Virus record (IMG/VR): IMGVR_UViG_3300017917_002948
Coordinates: 1 to 63,577 of that record
Source of the DNA: a virus
Direction: 5' to 3' (one strand)
DNA: 63,577 nucleotides
The number at the start of each line of letters is the position of its first letter. Position 1 is the first letter of the stretch. Shown in pieces: positions 8,301 to 15,903 of this stretch. Position numbers and translations under genes: made by a program. Under the pieces are notes generated by a model. The model was not told the origin of the DNA. It saw nothing but the letters and a program-made list of their open reading frames with translations, and did no database searches.

Positions 8301-10154
8301 AATCTTTGTACACATAATTTTGGTCAGTATGGAGGTCCTTGGAGAAGTTCAAGGTACAATGATGTATATTCAATTAGTTCAGAGTTTGTTCCAATTGATG
8401 TCGCTGTAAATCCTCAACCATTAATTACATCTGGAGATGTTTATACTACATACTATACTTGTACTGCAACATTCATGCATTGGAGACAAGCTGGTGAAAC
8501 AAAAGAAGACTTTAGTAAAAACGTTTTTCCACAAAGACAAGGTACAGGTTTAGGAGCAATTTATAATCCTATACGACACATTATGTCAGCACTTGCATTA
8601 GGATTTCCTTGTCAAACAAGTGTAAATGTAGATTTAAGATATGGTAAATATTGGAATAAAAATCAAGTAATAACAAGTTCTGGTTTAAATGGTATTGATT
8701 TTGCAAGTTTTCTATTTGATGAGTATACTGCAAACGATGCATATACTCAAGAAAACAACACTAAAACTTTTACAACTAAACCATTTAATGTAAACTTTAA
8801 TGAAGAACAACCATTTACTGTTTGGGCAAGTGAACTTAAATTAGAAGGTGAAGCAGTAGACTCTTGGAGAACATATTTAATTAATAATCAAAAAGACGTA
8901 GAAGGAATATATGGACCAATTAATAAAATTGTTACATTTAAAGAAGACATTATATCTTATCAAAATAAAGCATTGTGTAAAGTACTTTCTGAAGAAGTAA
9001 GTTCTGTAAACGATAATTCTGGTTCAGTATTTCAAATTGGCTTAGGTGCTGTATTAGTAGGTTACCAATATCTTACAAAAGAAACTGGAACAATTCATCA
9101 ACACTCAGTAATACCTACTGCAGATGCAATATTTCATTTTGATGCAAGATTAAAGAAAATGTTTTCTTTAGGTAATGGTGTAATTCCAATAAGTGATGCA
9201 AAAGGTTTAAATTCTTTCTTTAAAGAAAGTTTAAGTAGTCAGGTATTAGTAGATGATATGCCATTACTTTCCAGAGGTATACATGGTGAATTTGATAGTA
9301 AATATAATAAGGTATATTATACATTTGCTGACTCAATAAAAATAACTTTAGCACCCGGTCAATTATTTCCATTATTACCGTTGTTACCAAACCAAACAAT
9401 TACTTTTACAGGTTGTGTAATACCAAATGCAAAGTATCTACAATTATTAAAAGAGTACACTGTTAACGGAGTAATATTCCAGTTATCATCTCTTATCCCT
9501 ACAGGTAATACTTATACAATTGAGTTAGTCTATAAAAGTGGACCTTGGCAAAATTTGAACAGAGGAAGAAGTGTATTTTATCTTGAAAACAAATATACAA
9601 TTGCTTTTAATAGATTCCTAGAAGCTTATGAAAGTTTTTATTCTTTTACTCCTACTTTATATTTAAACACTGGAAAAAGATTACTTAGTGGAAATCCTTA
9701 CGATTTAAATACTTCAGCTTATACACATAATAGGGGTGACTATGGTAAGTTTTATAATTTACCTATAAAGAGTTCAAAAGTAGAATTTTATGTTACTGCT
9801 GATGGTACTTCAAAAAGTACTTTTAAAACTAACTATTGTGAATTTTGGTCACAAGTATTTGATCAAAACGGACAAGACGTATTTAATGAAACAATAAATT
9901 CAGTTGTGTTTAGTAATGATTATCAATCAACGTTAAATTCATTAGCCCCATTAAACGCAGTATCTTTAAAAAGATTTGAAAGAATGTGGGGTATTAATAC
10001 TATACGTGATTATACTACATCATTACCATACAAACCTTACTTAAGAGATAAGTATCTTAAGGTTGCTATAGAGTATTACAATACAAACAACAATAGGTTT
10101 ATTCTACATAACTGGAATACTGATTTAATAATTTCATATCCTGTAAGCAAATGA
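5319..10154 (+). CDS. Muzzle-like large tail protein (often labelled stabilization protein)
   Basis: This 1,611-residue protein has no signal peptide or transmembrane segment and is beta-rich and Asn/Tyr/Thr-rich throughout. It begins MATISSTYAKGLDRDTSISKL, a start seen in large tail proteins of short-tailed Bacteroidota phages that lie after the ring genes. In crAss-like virions a protein of this size and position forms the muzzle at the tail tip, which closes the channel through which cargo and DNA leave. Here it directly precedes the cargo genes and overlaps the next gene by 4 nt (ATGA). The fold is not provable from sequence; the assignment is from size, composition and position. Confidence 0.65.
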   Translation: MATISSTYAKGLDRDTSISKLTNESIYDALNIDLVTDLGTSTGSIHNHRGNKLDFSLPDRVLSVYKLIIKNLPTSGTITGNISILGSAYPPVVVTISSSTTILDLYNQITSQLPSNVFIVNKNNSNMVFVNIEDSYQLQINPADPLFPYLGISLKAATVDNPVIIGWTMMIEGIVLFTTQKQVLESGNLVINDSKTPNGTTGQIWYIEYDDVEDKVIGTNNGVLVQQTHLKYHGVLNFSLANAIYREAVARYEDVDKANVYWTDNFNPPRVFNIFNPEGFAIEEELLDWKPSIKFSVPIIKKVLNSGSIKVGSYQFAYRMKTNDGGMTQFSPLSKLINITSKKELTTFIDYDGAEPGTDANKSIKLQVSALDLNFDTIEFAVIEYQVKNSPLVYVFKELPITSKKVEVIYTGNEQKVPITIAELVNPRIFFDRVKTFTQKKNRLYPANTKKQTFEIKNWDARSYRFNNAGICKLYTVNGVFQEFNSSVPAQLTALYNLPDVHDAVNPYNDDSGTVYGLLGTVFDFTRDQWWNDFQYKFQTDGVTYGGEGPNVDYKIITKEYLGDTDIYTGKSGVPFNTVLFATPSTENLGVVGQDYDIEGLDGSKNIYIQEIYRSHQIGEVYRYGIVLYNQKGEESFVSWIADIRIPEPREDSQFDLSRVDGINLKLRTYLIEFTIKNVSALIANNPGITGFKIVRKERDILNRNRHGMGVLMAPMGGKVMINGDTYGTGSGPAGANPGTDVYLLTRIQSLIGVGLNDVIQDKLNLPSGSTPAEDAFLQANCPNIFGNMDGLNDPPDYPRIVLPRYNFDFDKRLTSFEYSGRLPILKSPEVDFEKYGNNATHYNIVSRFDWGESAYWTRMCIDDVAVDEVVNHIRNSKAFYVFLSNPVDYGKSLYSNNVIDINSQKTIDVESTVVKTFSSFMNFDYHHIGTYRRAFYDNPSGASSSQHRWNSLAGLGTKMLFTEVQGTKLESDINGDYKDGGLEEFTRTRINLVNLCTHNFGQYGGPWRSSRYNDVYSISSEFVPIDVAVNPQPLITSGDVYTTYYTCTATFMHWRQAGETKEDFSKNVFPQRQGTGLGAIYNPIRHIMSALALGFPCQTSVNVDLRYGKYWNKNQVITSSGLNGIDFASFLFDEYTANDAYTQENNTKTFTTKPFNVNFNEEQPFTVWASELKLEGEAVDSWRTYLINNQKDVEGIYGPINKIVTFKEDIISYQNKALCKVLSEEVSSVNDNSGSVFQIGLGAVLVGYQYLTKETGTIHQHSVIPTADAIFHFDARLKKMFSLGNGVIPISDAKGLNSFFKESLSSQVLVDDMPLLSRGIHGEFDSKYNKVYYTFADSIKITLAPGQLFPLLPLLPNQTITFTGCVIPNAKYLQLLKEYTVNGVIFQLSSLIPTGNTYTIELVYKSGPWQNLNRGRSVFYLENKYTIAFNRFLEAYESFYSFTPTLYLNTGKRLLSGNPYDLNTSAYTHNRGDYGKFYNLPIKSSKVEFYVTADGTSKSTFKTNYCEFWSQVFDQNGQDVFNETINSVVFSNDYQSTLNSLAPLNAVSLKRFERMWGINTIRDYTTSLPYKPYLRDKYLKVAIEYYNTNNNRFILHNWNTDLIISYPVSK

Positions 10155-13100
10155 GTTGGTTAAAAAAATACGATACAGAAGGATCAAATGTAAAAATGAG
10201 TAATGGTGGTCCTATTGGAGGAGGAGAAACTTCTTCTAAATATACTTCTAATACAGTTCCTAAAAATGTAAATCCTAATGATTTACGACCTTCTGATTTT
10301 GTTTCGGAAAAAGATTACATAGATTATTTTAAAAAAGCCGGATACAATTATAATTGTGGAAAAAAGGGATGTGCTGATTTTGCAAATAACTATTCAGGAT
10401 TTGCAGTAGGATTATCTGGAGTAGATAGAGAGCGATGGGATAGAGAAGGTGCAAATATATTATCAGGACATGCTTGGCAAAATTACGGACACATAATAAA
10501 CTCTGGAGGTAAATCTAAATATAATTTTTATAAAAACGAAGGAAATTTAAAAGATTTAAAACCAGGAGATATTGTAGGGTTAAAAAGTACAAATAATTTA
10601 TTTTCTGGAGCATATGATATTTCTGGACAAAATGCTCCTTATGAAGGTGTAGATAATACACATACTGGAGTAGTTGACTTTGTAGATTCTAATGGAAACA
10701 TTTATGTTAAACATAATGTTGGAGGAAAAGTAAGATTTGCAAAAATAGAAAGAATTGATCAAGACCCTAATGTAGAAGGGTGGAGTGTAGTTACAGCTGC
10801 TGAACCAAATTGGGGAAAATATAGTCCTGAATTTTCTTATGATGATGAGAATAAAACTTGGAACTTTAGTCCTTACAAAAGTGATTATGATCCAAATAAT
10901 ATTTTAGGTTTACAATCATCTTCTTATGATATTTATGACGAAACTCTTCCTGGTAATTTATCATCAAACCCAATTGAAAGAAGTAAACAATTAAAGGATT
11001 ATAATTGGGAAAAACCATCAAGAAACAAAAGGAATGTAAAGTTGTTTAACGATAAATTAAACAAAGCATTAAATTCATTAAATTCTAATAAAAAAGAATT
11101 AATGGATTATTATAGATTATCTGAAAATGAATTCAATGAACTTGCTAAAAATACAATAGCAACATTAGGTGTTGAAAGTAAATTTGGAACAAGTGCTAAA
11201 GAAGATTTTAAAAATGAACACCCTTGGTTAGTAAACGTAGCAAAACTTTTAAAAAGAGGAGAGTTTAATAAAGAAGGACTTTCTAAACCTTTTGCAAAAA
11301 ATAAAGATAGTTTAGCTGCCTTTGGGCAAAACTCTTTTGGAATAGGACAAGTAAAACCTTATTCTATAAATGAATATTTTGCAAGTAAATTTGGATTAAA
11401 TTCAGTAGATGATTATAAAGATCCGGCTAAAAATGTTTTAGCTACTTTTGCTCACATGTATGAAGATGTTAATAAAGCAAAAAGGTGGGCAAATAAAAAT
11501 AAAGAACTTGATGAAAGTTTTAAAAACCCTTACGATTTAGCTTATCCTGTTTACAATTCTCCAAGTACAGTATTGTCTGGAAATTTATCAGGACAAGAAT
11601 CTCCTGATAATATTAAGTATAGAAGATTCTTAGAGTATAAAAAAAATATCCCAGTTATAGGAAACATAAAGGAGAGTACTTTTACAGATCCTGTTAAAAG
11701 TTTTTTAAGGCCTGTAGAAATAGTAAATAATAAAGAAATGGTAGATGGGGGTCCTATTTGGCCGAAACCTGCTGCAAGACAGGGATCAGTGCTTTTACCA
11801 GGAGAGTCAAAACCTTCTACTCATTTATACGCAAGTGGTAAATCTGAAGGAAAACATTATGCGTTTCCTACTTTGTTTCAGACAGCTGAAGGAAGTTGGT
11901 ATCAACATGCAGATCCTTTTGAACACTCTTTAGAAATAGGAGAAGCTTTAGAGTTTAATAAAGCAAGACATGCTAAAAAATATGCTAAAGGAGCTTGGAA
12001 ACAAGAAATGGCATATGGAGGCCTTATTAAAAGAGCTGATGGTTCATATTCTAAAAGAGGTCTTTGGGACAACATCAGAGCTAATAAAGGTTCAGGCAAA
12101 AAGCCTACTAAAGAAATGCTTGAGCAGGAACGTAAAATTAAAGCTAAGATGGAGTACGGGGGTTGGTTAAATACTTATGAAGAAGGTGGTCCTATAGAAC
12201 CAGAACCTCCATTATTTGGCGGTACATTAAGACCTGTTGAGATTACTCCTTACACTAAAGACTATCCTTACTATAATGATTTAACTAAAGTTGAAAAACA
12301 ATTTATAGGAGATACTGGTCCTATTGGTAGAAGCATTAAAGGTAAGGCTAGACATGGAGAATACATTGACGTAAATCAATTAAAAAATAATGTAGTAAAT
12401 GCAGTTACTTATCCTGTAATAGGAGCATTACAAGGTATGCAAGTTCCTCAAGCAACAATGATTGAGGGTATAGAACAATTTAGAGGTAACCCTTATGATT
12501 ATTCCAATGTATTACCTAGAGGAGTTATGTACAATAAACAAAGAGCTCCTTCAGATACTTTTTTAAAAGGAACAGGATTAGTTCCTGAACTAGTAGGAGA
12601 CATGGTATTAGATCCTTTGAATTTATTAGGAGTAGGATTTATAAAAGGAGGAATGAAAGATCCTTCTAGGTATACTTTAAAAATGCTTAATAAAGATATT
12701 GCAGATATTTCAAAAAGTACTGCAAAAGGTATTAAGGGTGCCAAAGGGTTAGATAACGCTTATGATGTAGCGCAGTCTGATTTATATAATAAAAAGTGGA
12801 CAAAATTTTCTGAAGCGTTAAAAGGAACAGCTCACCTTTTAGATGAAATACAAGGTGAATTATTACAAGGTAGAATAAATAGAGAATCAATTAAAAAGGG
12901 AAATGAGTGGCTAGAAAGTTGGATAAATAGTCCATTTACTAAACAAAAAATTGATAAAGACATTGATGCTAAAATAGATTTTAATAAACAATTTATAAAT
13001 AATTCTGAAGATCAAATAAACTTTTTAAATTTAATTAAAGAACAATCTAAAAATTTTAAACCAAACAGTAAAGAATATAGTTTATTAAAACAGTTAGATG

Positions 13101-13795
13101 AAAACTTACAACAATATTTAACAATTAATTCAAATACTCCACTAAATTACAATGATTTTCATATACACAAAGGTAATTTCGGAGTAAGTTATGCACATCA
13201 AGTACCTCCTCAATATAGATTTGATGTAGAAAACAATTTGGTAACTCCTTATAATAGATTTGGAAGTTGGATATCAAGAGCAACTAAAATACCACAAAAT
13301 AAAAGAGTTAACACTACAATACATGAAGGTGTTCATGATTGGGTTTCTGAAGATGCGTTTGGTGTTTCAGACATGAGAGGTGTTGCTTTAAAAAACATGA
13401 ATCCTGAAATTAAAAAAGATTTCATGGAATGGGAAAGATATCGTAATTCTGGAATTGATCCTGTTAAAAAAATGGGAAAAGAAAGAGCATATCAAGCTTA
13501 TTTAGCTAACCCTACAGAACAACATGCTAGAATAATGGAATTAAGACATCAATTAGGAATTAAACCAAATAATATTGTAAGTGAAGATAATGCCAAACAA
13601 ATTATAAATTTAATAGAAAATGGTAGGACTACAGTTGATCCAAAGTTTTTAAATGTAATAGATAAAGATCCTAAAAAACTTTCTACACTTTTTAATAAAT
13701 TTTGGGCAGTACCTCCAGCAGCAATAGGGGGAGTAGGTGCATTACAACAAACAGAACAAAAACAAATGGGCGGATGGCTCAACAAATATAATTAA
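10151..13795 (+). CDS. Multidomain virion cell-wall hydrolase/cargo protein
   Basis: This 1,214-residue protein has several enzymatic-looking domains. About residues 60-215 resemble an NlpC/P60 or CHAP amidase, with likely catalytic C74 (GCADFANN), H171 (NTHTGVVDF) and H188 (VKHNVGG). About residues 320-460 resemble a lytic transglycosylase, with E342 in GVESKFGTS and the FGIGQVKP motif near 398. Near the C-terminus HEGVH (1058-1062) is a zincin HExxH motif. The short phrase GGWLN-Y or SWLKKY occurs at the N-terminus, around 680 and at the extreme C-terminus. The protein is probably packaged, helping peptidoglycan penetration during DNA entry and perhaps maturing cargo. Domain calls are motif-based. 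Confidence 0.7.
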   Translation: MSWLKKYDTEGSNVKMSNGGPIGGGETSSKYTSNTVPKNVNPNDLRPSDFVSEKDYIDYFKKAGYNYNCGKKGCADFANNYSGFAVGLSGVDRERWDREGANILSGHAWQNYGHIINSGGKSKYNFYKNEGNLKDLKPGDIVGLKSTNNLFSGAYDISGQNAPYEGVDNTHTGVVDFVDSNGNIYVKHNVGGKVRFAKIERIDQDPNVEGWSVVTAAEPNWGKYSPEFSYDDENKTWNFSPYKSDYDPNNILGLQSSSYDIYDETLPGNLSSNPIERSKQLKDYNWEKPSRNKRNVKLFNDKLNKALNSLNSNKKELMDYYRLSENEFNELAKNTIATLGVESKFGTSAKEDFKNEHPWLVNVAKLLKRGEFNKEGLSKPFAKNKDSLAAFGQNSFGIGQVKPYSINEYFASKFGLNSVDDYKDPAKNVLATFAHMYEDVNKAKRWANKNKELDESFKNPYDLAYPVYNSPSTVLSGNLSGQESPDNIKYRRFLEYKKNIPVIGNIKESTFTDPVKSFLRPVEIVNNKEMVDGGPIWPKPAARQGSVLLPGESKPSTHLYASGKSEGKHYAFPTLFQTAEGSWYQHADPFEHSLEIGEALEFNKARHAKKYAKGAWKQEMAYGGLIKRADGSYSKRGLWDNIRANKGSGKKPTKEMLEQERKIKAKMEYGGWLNTYEEGGPIEPEPPLFGGTLRPVEITPYTKDYPYYNDLTKVEKQFIGDTGPIGRSIKGKARHGEYIDVNQLKNNVVNAVTYPVIGALQGMQVPQATMIEGIEQFRGNPYDYSNVLPRGVMYNKQRAPSDTFLKGTGLVPELVGDMVLDPLNLLGVGFIKGGMKDPSRYTLKMLNKDIADISKSTAKGIKGAKGLDNAYDVAQSDLYNKKWTKFSEALKGTAHLLDEIQGELLQGRINRESIKKGNEWLESWINSPFTKQKIDKDIDAKIDFNKQFINNSEDQINFLNLIKEQSKNFKPNSKEYSLLKQLDENLQQYLTINSNTPLNYNDFHIHKGNFGVSYAHQVPPQYRFDVENNLVTPYNRFGSWISRATKIPQNKRVNTTIHEGVHDWVSEDAFGVSDMRGVALKNMNPEIKKDFMEWERYRNSGIDPVKKMGKERAYQAYLANPTEQHARIMELRHQLGIKPNNIVSEDNAKQIINLIENGRTTVDPKFLNVIDKDPKKLSTLFNKFWAVPPAAIGGVGALQQTEQKQMGGWLNKYN

Positions 13796-13797
13796 TC

Positions 13798-15840
13798 ATG
13801 AATACAAAAGACTTTTTGAAAATAGCAGGAGTTAAATCTGAAAAGGAATTCTACAAGAAATTTCCAACAGAAGAATCATTCTTTGAAGCTTACCCTCAAT
13901 TTGCTCCAAGTACTCCAAATCAAAACATGATGATGGCAGCAGGTGGTAGCATACACATAGATCCATCTAAGAAAGGTACGTTTACTGCAGCAGCTAAAAA
14001 GCGCGGAATGGGAGTACAAGAGTTTGCTTCTAAAGTAATGGCAAACAAAGAAGACTACTCTTCTGCAATGGTAAAGAAAGCTAACTTTGCTAAGAACGCT
14101 GCAGGTTGGAAACATCAATTTGGTGGATACATGTATCCTGATGCAATGCAGTACATGCCTATGGGTACTACTGTGCAAATGAGAGATGGTGGAAATGTGC
14201 CTGCAAATTCCCCAGGAACTGTACCTGCAGGAGCTGCAGGATCTGGAGAAGGTAGTCTTGCTCAACAATTAAATGCTGATTCTATTACTATGGGTAGTAA
14301 TAAATCTACAAAAGAACAAATGGTTGGTGCAACTATAGGTGATATTTTAACAGCAAACTTAGCAAAAGCTTTTACTGGTAAATCAATTTCACAATATGTT
14401 ACTGGTCATCAAAGTACATTTTCTAAAGTAGAAGATGCTGCACATGGTGTTGCTGCTGACATTGTTGGTACAGTAGTTCCTTTTGCTAAACCATTTATTG
14501 ATGCAAGAAGAGGAATACGAAAAGGTGTTTCTGGACTTACTGGAGGTGAACCAGTAGATGGTGGAGATTTGTTGGGTAGTGAAAATGCTGAAGCATTACA
14601 TGGTGCAATTGGTGGACTTGGAAATATTATGGGAGGCGGCGGAGGAGGTGGCGGCGGTTTAGGAAGCATGTTAGGTGGACTATTTGCAATGGGTGGAAGT
14701 ATTAAACCTGTTGTAGAAGAGATTGGTGGATATCCTCACGAACAAGGTGGTACAATGATTGCTCAAGGTGTAGAAGCAGAGAAAGGTGAAGCTAAAGTTA
14801 GAGACTTTGTTTACTCTGATAAGTTGTACTATAAGAAAAATAAAACGTTTGCACAAGCTGCTAAAGATATTGAAAACAATCCTACATATAAAATGAGACC
14901 TTGGGATAAGGCTGTAACAAAACAAAAGGAAAAAGAACTAAATGATCTTGCACAAATGCAAGAGGAAGTTAAAAGAACATTGTTTGCTGAACAACAACAA
15001 ATGATGGGAAATCAAATGATGGCAATGGGTGGACCTTTTGCAGGCGGAATGACTCCTAATTTAATGAACACTGTTAGTAATTCAATTAATTTTCAAAAAC
15101 CTAATCAAATAAATCCTTCACCAACACCAAATACTTACTTTACATCATTTAATCCTGATGAACAATTTATTACAGGGCAACCTTTAAGTGAGTACAAACC
15201 TGATTATAAACAACCGGACGCTTCTAAAGATATAAAAGTAGATAAAAAGAAAAAAGGAGCAGACTTCTACGAAAGATTAAACAATGCATTAGGTGCAGCA
15301 GGAAGTATGATGGGACCACTTGGTAACTTTGCAGCAGCCAAAGCTTCTCCAGATCCTCTTTTAAATAGACACGTTGATTTAAAAACAGTCAATCCAATTG
15401 AATTAGATATAATGAATCAGCGTATGTATAACAATGCAATTGCTTCTTACATGTACGGTGCAAAGAATAGTCCTACCGGTGGAGCATACTTAGCAAACGT
15501 AGCAGTAGGTGTACCTAATATTTACTCTAAGTCTGCTGAACAAGCTTTATCCTCTGCATACAATACTAGACTTGCAAATGTAGGAATTAAAAATCAACAA
15601 GAGATGCTTAATCAAGGTATTGACAGTGCAAACAACTTGATGACAGATCAATCAAGAGCACAAAGAATTAACTTAATGTTAGCAGGTATACAAGGATTAG
15701 GTCAAAACATGATGGGTATGGGTAAAGATTACAATATGCAAACTGCACAAAATAGAATGATGCCGTTTATTGGTCAACCAAATTATGACATATCAAGAAA
15801 TCCTGATGGTAGTTATTCAATTAAATTTAAACCATCATAA
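13798..15840 (+). CDS. Cargo/internal virion protein with GG-rich motifs
   Basis: This 680-residue protein starts 2 nt after the previous gene. It contains repeated M-x-x-G-G type phrases (MMAAGGSIHI, QFGGYMYP, MRDGGNVP, FAMGGSIKP, MAMGGPFAGGM) and a run of glycines at about 279-290. A segment around GGYPHEQGGTMIA followed by VRDFVYSDKLYYKKNKTFA is one I recognise from crAss-like cargo or tail proteins. The C-terminal third is helical and Gln/Asn-rich. No catalytic motif is seen. It is likely an internal protein ejected with the DNA. The GG phrases may mark proteolytic processing, which is only a suggestion. Confidence 0.55.
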   Translation: MNTKDFLKIAGVKSEKEFYKKFPTEESFFEAYPQFAPSTPNQNMMMAAGGSIHIDPSKKGTFTAAAKKRGMGVQEFASKVMANKEDYSSAMVKKANFAKNAAGWKHQFGGYMYPDAMQYMPMGTTVQMRDGGNVPANSPGTVPAGAAGSGEGSLAQQLNADSITMGSNKSTKEQMVGATIGDILTANLAKAFTGKSISQYVTGHQSTFSKVEDAAHGVAADIVGTVVPFAKPFIDARRGIRKGVSGLTGGEPVDGGDLLGSENAEALHGAIGGLGNIMGGGGGGGGGLGSMLGGLFAMGGSIKPVVEEIGGYPHEQGGTMIAQGVEAEKGEAKVRDFVYSDKLYYKKNKTFAQAAKDIENNPTYKMRPWDKAVTKQKEKELNDLAQMQEEVKRTLFAEQQQMMGNQMMAMGGPFAGGMTPNLMNTVSNSINFQKPNQINPSPTPNTYFTSFNPDEQFITGQPLSEYKPDYKQPDASKDIKVDKKKKGADFYERLNNALGAAGSMMGPLGNFAAAKASPDPLLNRHVDLKTVNPIELDIMNQRMYNNAIASYMYGAKNSPTGGAYLANVAVGVPNIYSKSAEQALSSAYNTRLANVGIKNQQEMLNQGIDSANNLMTDQSRAQRINLMLAGIQGLGQNMMGMGKDYNMQTAQNRMMPFIGQPNYDISRNPDGSYSIKFKPS

Positions 15841-15851
15841 TTAATTGACTT

Positions 15852-15882
15852 AAAACGAAACCTTTTTACCTAAAATACGTTA
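15852..15882 (+). promoter_or_regulatory. Promoter-like motif, copy 2
   Basis: AAAACGAAACCTTTTT at 15852-15867, nine bases, then ACGTTA at 15877-15882, 27 nt (first base to first base) before the ATG at 15904. It matches the site at 2198-2228 in both blocks, in the gap and in distance to the start codon. It sits in the 63-nt gap between the GG-rich cargo gene and the next virion gene and would give the distal virion genes their own transcript. Confidence 0.55.
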
Positions 15883-15903
15883 CAAATAAATTATTTAAAT
15901 CAT

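Noticed and set aside
14630-14660. Second GC-rich patch
   Set aside because: It is explained by Gly codons in the cargo protein and does not change the reading frame.
14409-14669. Minus-strand Pro-rich frame opposite the glycine run
   Set aside because: It is the complement of poly-Gly codons in a real gene and has no supporting signal.
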